Position numbers and translations under genes: made by a program | Notes under the pieces: model-generated | Databases searched by the model: none | The model's input: only the letters and a program-made list of their open reading frames with translations | Told to the model about the DNA's origin: nothing | Shown: one piece after another, positions 5,480 through 8,110 of the stretch | Position numbering within the stretch: position 1 is the stretch's first letter | How the letters are laid out: the number at the start of each line of letters is the position of its first letter | Source: Pseudomonadota bacterium | Lineage (GTDB): Bacteria; Pseudomonadota; Alphaproteobacteria; Azospirillales; Azospirillaceae | Reading direction: 5' to 3' | Assembly (NCBI GenBank): GCA_023412175.1 | Contig: JAEYOB010000865.1 | Coordinates: forward strand, 1-8,110 | DNA: 8,110 nt

Positions 5480-5806
5480 ATGCGCGCGACTGCATGGCCG
5501 GCGATCACGGGTGGTTCCGCCGACGGGGTGTTGCCAGGACCCGGCGGAACGGTGGTCGCGATGGGCCAAGCCATCCGCGACATACTTGCGGAAAGCGGCT
5601 GGCTCGCCGTCGATGTGGCCGACCTGTCGGACGGGGACGACCTGTACGCGGCGGGCCTCACCTCGCACGGTTCCGTCAATCTGATGCTGGCGCTGGAAGA
5701 GCGCTTCGACATCGAATTCCCCGAGCACCTGCTGCGCCGTCGCACCTTCGAGAGCATCGCCGCCATCCGCGCCGCCGTCGCCGGTCTGCGCGACGGGATG
5801 CCCTGA
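5480..5806 (+). CDS. Acyl/aminoacyl carrier protein (phosphopantetheine-binding)
   Basis: A 108-residue protein whose residues 28-108 form a four-helix PP-binding carrier domain: MGQAIRDILAESG (helix 1), DGDDLYAAGLTSHGSVNLML (51-70) and EERFDIEFPEHLL (73-85). The phosphopantetheine-bearing serine is S62 in GLTSH, where ordinary acyl carrier proteins read GLDSL. This TSH form is, to my knowledge, characteristic of carrier proteins paired with aminoacyl-tRNA-synthetase-like ligases, and such a ligase is encoded two genes downstream. The first 27 residues are Gly/Pro/Ala-rich and non-conserved, so the true start may instead be ATG 5561, giving 81 residues. Its role is to carry an activated amino acid as a thioester. 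It is the first gene of the operon, with the flavoprotein gene starting 2 nt after its stop. Activation needs a phosphopantetheinyl transferase that is not in this window. Confidence 0.92.
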   Translation: MRATAWPAITGGSADGVLPGPGGTVVAMGQAIRDILAESGWLAVDVADLSDGDDLYAAGLTSHGSVNLMLALEERFDIEFPEHLLRRRTFESIAAIRAAVAGLRDGMP

Positions 5807-5808
5807 CC

Positions 5809-6981
5809 ATGAACGCACCGCCGAGCCTGCTGCTCCAGCAGGCGCGGGAGGTCGGCAGCCGGGTCGCCGCGCGCCATGCCGACGCGGTGGACCGTGACGC
5901 CCGATTTCCGGCCGAGGCGTTCGCCGCGCTGAAGGCGGCGCGGCTGCTGGGCGCCATGGTGCCGCGCGACTACGGCGGCGAGGGCGCCGCCCTGGCGGAC
6001 GTCGCCGCCGTCTGCCACGAGCTGGCGCAGCATTGCCCGTCCACCGGCATGATCTACGCCATGCACCAGATCCAGGTGGCCTGCATCGTCCAGCACGGGC
6101 AGCAGGCGGCGTGGCACCGCGGCCTGCTGGGACGCTTGGCCGAGGAGCAGCTTCTGCTCGCCTCCGCCACCACCGAGGCCGGAATCGGCGGCGACGTGCG
6201 CAGCTCGTCCTGCGCGGTGGAGGTGAACGACGGCCGTTTCCGGCTGGAGAAGAACGCCACCGTCATCTCCTACGGCGCGGACGCCGACGGCATCCTGGTG
6301 ACCGCCCGCCGCACGCCGGACTCGCCGGCGTCGGACCAGGTGATCGCCGCCGTGCTGAAGGACGACTGCCGGCTGGAGGAGACGGTTGGCTGGGACACGC
6401 TGGGCATGCGCGGTACCTGCTCCATGGGCTACCGCCTGACCGCGGAGGCCGGGGCGGAGCAGATCCTGCCGCTGCCCTACGCCGACATATCGGCGCGCAC
6501 CATGCTGCCGGCCACGCACATTCTGTGGGCCAGCGTGTGGCTGGGGATCGCCACCGACGCGGTCGCCCGCGCCCGCGCCTTCGTGCGCGCGGAGGCCCGC
6601 AAAAAGCCCGGCTCCACGCCGCCCGGCGCGCTGCGGCTGGCCGAGGCGACCACCCTGCTGAACCAGATGCGCGCCGGCATCGTCGGCGCGGTGCGCCAGT
6701 ACGAGGAGGTGCAGGGCGACGCCGACCGCCTGACCTCCATGGGCTTCGCCATCGCGATGAACACGCTGAAAGTGGGTGCGGCGCAGACGCTGGTACGCAT
6801 CGTCGAGCAGGCGCTGCTGGTCTGCGGCCTCAACGGCTACCGCAACGACAGCGAGTACAGTGTGGCGCGCCACCTGCGTGACGCCCACTCGGCGCCGCTG
6901 ATGATCAGCAACGACCGGATCCTCGGCAACACCGCCAACCTGCTTCTCGTCCAGAAGGACAATATGGGGCTGTTCGGATGA
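5809..6981 (+). CDS. Acyl-CoA dehydrogenase-fold flavoprotein, catalytic Glu not conserved
   Basis: A 390-residue protein of full acyl-CoA dehydrogenase length. The N-terminal helical domain includes [11 protein letters not shown] (50-60). The flavin-contacting segment [14 protein letters not shown] (116-129) corresponds to the usual A-x-TEPxAGSD motif. The middle beta domain has [12 protein letters not shown] (194-205), followed by a C-terminal helical bundle ending in [12 protein letters not shown] and [10 protein letters not shown] (339-365). At the MCAD catalytic-Glu position (YEGTAQ) it reads MISNDR (365-370). At the isovaleryl-type position it reads [13 protein letters not shown] (234-246), also without Glu. 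It may therefore not do ordinary alpha,beta-dehydrogenation; a flavin-dependent oxygenation or other oxidation of a carrier-bound substrate is an inference. The start overlaps nothing but lies 2 nt from the carrier-protein stop with no clear SD, suggesting translational coupling. Its stop overlaps the ligase ATG. Confidence 0.9.
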   Translation: MNAPPSLLLQQAREVGSRVAARHADAVDRDARFPAEAFAALKAARLLGAMVPRDYGGEGAALADVAAVCHELAQHCPSTGMIYAMHQIQVACIVQHGQQAAWHRGLLGRLAEEQLLLASATTEAGIGGDVRSSSCAVEVNDGRFRLEKNATVISYGADADGILVTARRTPDSPASDQVIAAVLKDDCRLEETVGWDTLGMRGTCSMGYRLTAEAGAEQILPLPYADISARTMLPATHILWASVWLGIATDAVARARAFVRAEARKKPGSTPPGALRLAEATTLLNQMRAGIVGAVRQYEEVQGDADRLTSMGFAIAMNTLKVGAAQTLVRIVEQALLVCGLNGYRNDSEYSVARHLRDAHSAPLMISNDRILGNTANLLLVQKDNMGLFG

Positions 6982-7895
6982 GCACGGAGAACCAGACCGC
7001 CTTCCGCGACGCCCTGGTCCGGCACGGGCTGCTGATCCCCATGGGGGTGGACGGGCTGTACGGCCGCAGCGGCGTCTTCGAGGACGTGGTCGAGCGCTTC
7101 AACGCGCTGGTCTCGCAATGGGGCAAGGACGACGGCGCCGAGGTGATGCGCTTCCCGCCGGCGCTCAACCGCCGCCACTTCGAGACCAGCGAGTACCTGA
7201 ACAGCTTCCCGCAGCTCGCCGGCACCGTGCACAGCTTCGCGGGCGGCGAGCGCGAGCACCAGACGCTGCTGCGCCAGCTCGCCGCCGGCGAGGATTGGAC
7301 CGGCATGCAGCGCGCCACCGACGTGGTGCTGACGCCGGCCGCCTGCTACCCGGTCTACCCGACCGTGGCGGCGCGCGGGGCGTTGCCGGAGGGCGGGCAC
7401 ACGGTGGACGTCTGCTCCACCTGCTTCCGCCACGAGCCCTCGCTCGACCCGGCGCGCATGCAGCTCTTCCGCATGCGCGAGTACGTGCGCATCGGCTCGC
7501 CGGAACAGGTCATGGCCTTCCGCCGGAGCTGGCTGGAGCGCGGCCGGCTGCTGATGGAATCGCTGGGGGTGCCGGTCGCCATCGACATCGCCAACGACCC
7601 GTTCTTCGGCCGCGCCGGGCGCATGCTGGCGGCCAACCAGCGCGACCAGGGCCTCAAGTTCGAGCTGCTGATCCCCATCACCAGCGAGGAGAAGCCCACC
7701 GCCTGCCTCAGCTTCAACTACCACCAGGACCATTTCGGCCTGTTGTGGGACATCCGCACGGCGGACGGCGAGACCGCGCACACGGCCTGCGTCGGCTTCG
7801 GCATGGAGCGGGTGGCGCTGGCGCTGTTCCGCCACCACGGCTTCGATGTGGATGAGTGGCCGGACGCCGTGCGCGCCGTGCTGTGGAGCCCGTGA
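6978..7895 (+). CDS. Amino acid:[carrier protein] ligase (seryl-tRNA-synthetase-like class II enzyme)
   Basis: A 305-residue class II aminoacyl-tRNA-synthetase homologue. Members such as Bradyrhizobium Bll0957 and Agrobacterium Atu2573 adenylate glycine or alanine and transfer it to the phosphopantetheine of a small carrier protein instead of tRNA. Motif 2 is [20 protein letters not shown] (149-168) and motif 3 is [16 protein letters not shown] (273-288). Candidate zinc ligands are C123, E168 and C271. Their spacing (45 and 103 residues) equals that of C131/E176/C279 which I recall for Bll0957, as in archaeal-type SerRS. The N-terminal tRNA-binding coiled coil of true SerRS is missing, so it is not a tRNA synthetase. 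The ATG overlaps the preceding stop (ATGA), and the next gene overlaps its stop (TGATG). The amino acid used cannot be read with certainty; Gly or Ala is expected from the family. Confidence 0.94.
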   Translation: MSTENQTAFRDALVRHGLLIPMGVDGLYGRSGVFEDVVERFNALVSQWGKDDGAEVMRFPPALNRRHFETSEYLNSFPQLAGTVHSFAGGEREHQTLLRQLAAGEDWTGMQRATDVVLTPAACYPVYPTVAARGALPEGGHTVDVCSTCFRHEPSLDPARMQLFRMREYVRIGSPEQVMAFRRSWLERGRLLMESLGVPVAIDIANDPFFGRAGRMLAANQRDQGLKFELLIPITSEEKPTACLSFNYHQDHFGLLWDIRTADGETAHTACVGFGMERVALALFRHHGFDVDEWPDAVRAVLWSP

Positions 7896-8110
7896 TGCCG
7901 GATGGCTCCCATCACCGTCCGCATACCCTGCACGCCGCCGACCGCATTTGGCCGGAGACCAACTGCTACGTCGATCTGTGGATCGAGCTGCTGCACGCGC
8001 AGGGGCACGAACCGCTGGCGGCGCTCGGCTTCACCGTGGCGCAGGACTTCGAGGGCGACCAGTTCACCTTCTTCAAGTTTCCGCCGGAGGATCTGCGCGC
8101 GCTGTTCGGG
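7895..8110 (+). CDS. DUF1839 family protein, 3' end cut by window edge
   Basis: Only the first 72 residues are present and the frame is open to the window end. WPETNCYVDLWIELLHAQG (19-37), ALGFTVAQDFEGDQFTFFKF (43-62) and PPEDLRALFG are typical of DUF1839, a family of unknown biochemical function that I know as a frequent neighbour of amino acid:[carrier protein] ligases. Its ATG uses the last base of the ligase stop codon (TGATG), so it is translationally coupled and belongs to the same operon. The location argues for a role in using or transferring the carrier-bound aminoacyl group, but that is inference. No signal peptide is visible. The rest of the operon lies outside the window to the right. 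Confidence 0.9.
   Translation, partial: MPDGSHHRPHTLHAADRIWPETNCYVDLWIELLHAQGHEPLAALGFTVAQDFEGDQFTFFKFPPEDLRALFG

Noticed and set aside
5299..6888. 529-codon minus-strand open frame opposite the carrier protein and flavoprotein
   Set aside because: It is a shadow of the flavoprotein gene, with no family similarity and no plausible SD.

Overview
The window reads as a high-GC alphaproteobacterial chromosome or chromid, most likely an Azospirillum-type Rhodospirillales member. The support is the alphaproteobacterial 5S rRNA at the left edge, coding GC around 70 %, and the gene families present. Genus assignment is an inference from memory.

Layout from left to right. (1) The 3' part of a 5S rRNA gene closes an rRNA operon and is followed by a strong GC-rich hairpin. 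(2) A minus-strand DUF2889 gene faces that operon. (3) Across a 230-nt divergent intergenic region, with a promoter-like element and an operator-like dyad, lies a plus-strand pair: an NAD(P)-dependent aldehyde dehydrogenase and an SMP-30/gluconolactonase-family lactonase. This looks like a small oxidative sugar or aldehyde catabolic unit. (4) Convergent to it is a minus-strand block: a seven-TM DUF2391/TIGR02587 protein followed by its usual partner TIGR02588, with a DUF861-type cupin gene further upstream on the same strand. (5) A 293-nt intergenic region, strikingly AT-rich in its right half, separates the cupin gene from a divergent, tightly packed plus-strand operon that runs off the right edge.

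That last operon is the most interesting part. It encodes a small phosphopantetheine carrier protein (GLTSH attachment motif), an acyl-CoA-dehydrogenase-fold flavoprotein lacking both usual catalytic glutamates, a truncated seryl-tRNA-synthetase-like amino acid:[carrier protein] ligase, and the start of a DUF1839 protein. Gene junctions are 2-nt gap, 4-nt overlap and 1-nt overlap. The ligase family is known to charge glycine or alanine onto such carrier proteins instead of tRNA. What is then done to the carrier-bound amino acid is, as far as I know, not established. The working model is: the ligase loads an amino acid on the carrier Ser-phosphopantetheine, the flavoprotein modifies it, and DUF1839 (and perhaps the divergent cupin) acts later.

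No mobile element, CRISPR array, tRNA gene or clear pseudogene was found. Two genes are cut by the window edges: the 5S rRNA at the left and the DUF1839 gene at the right.
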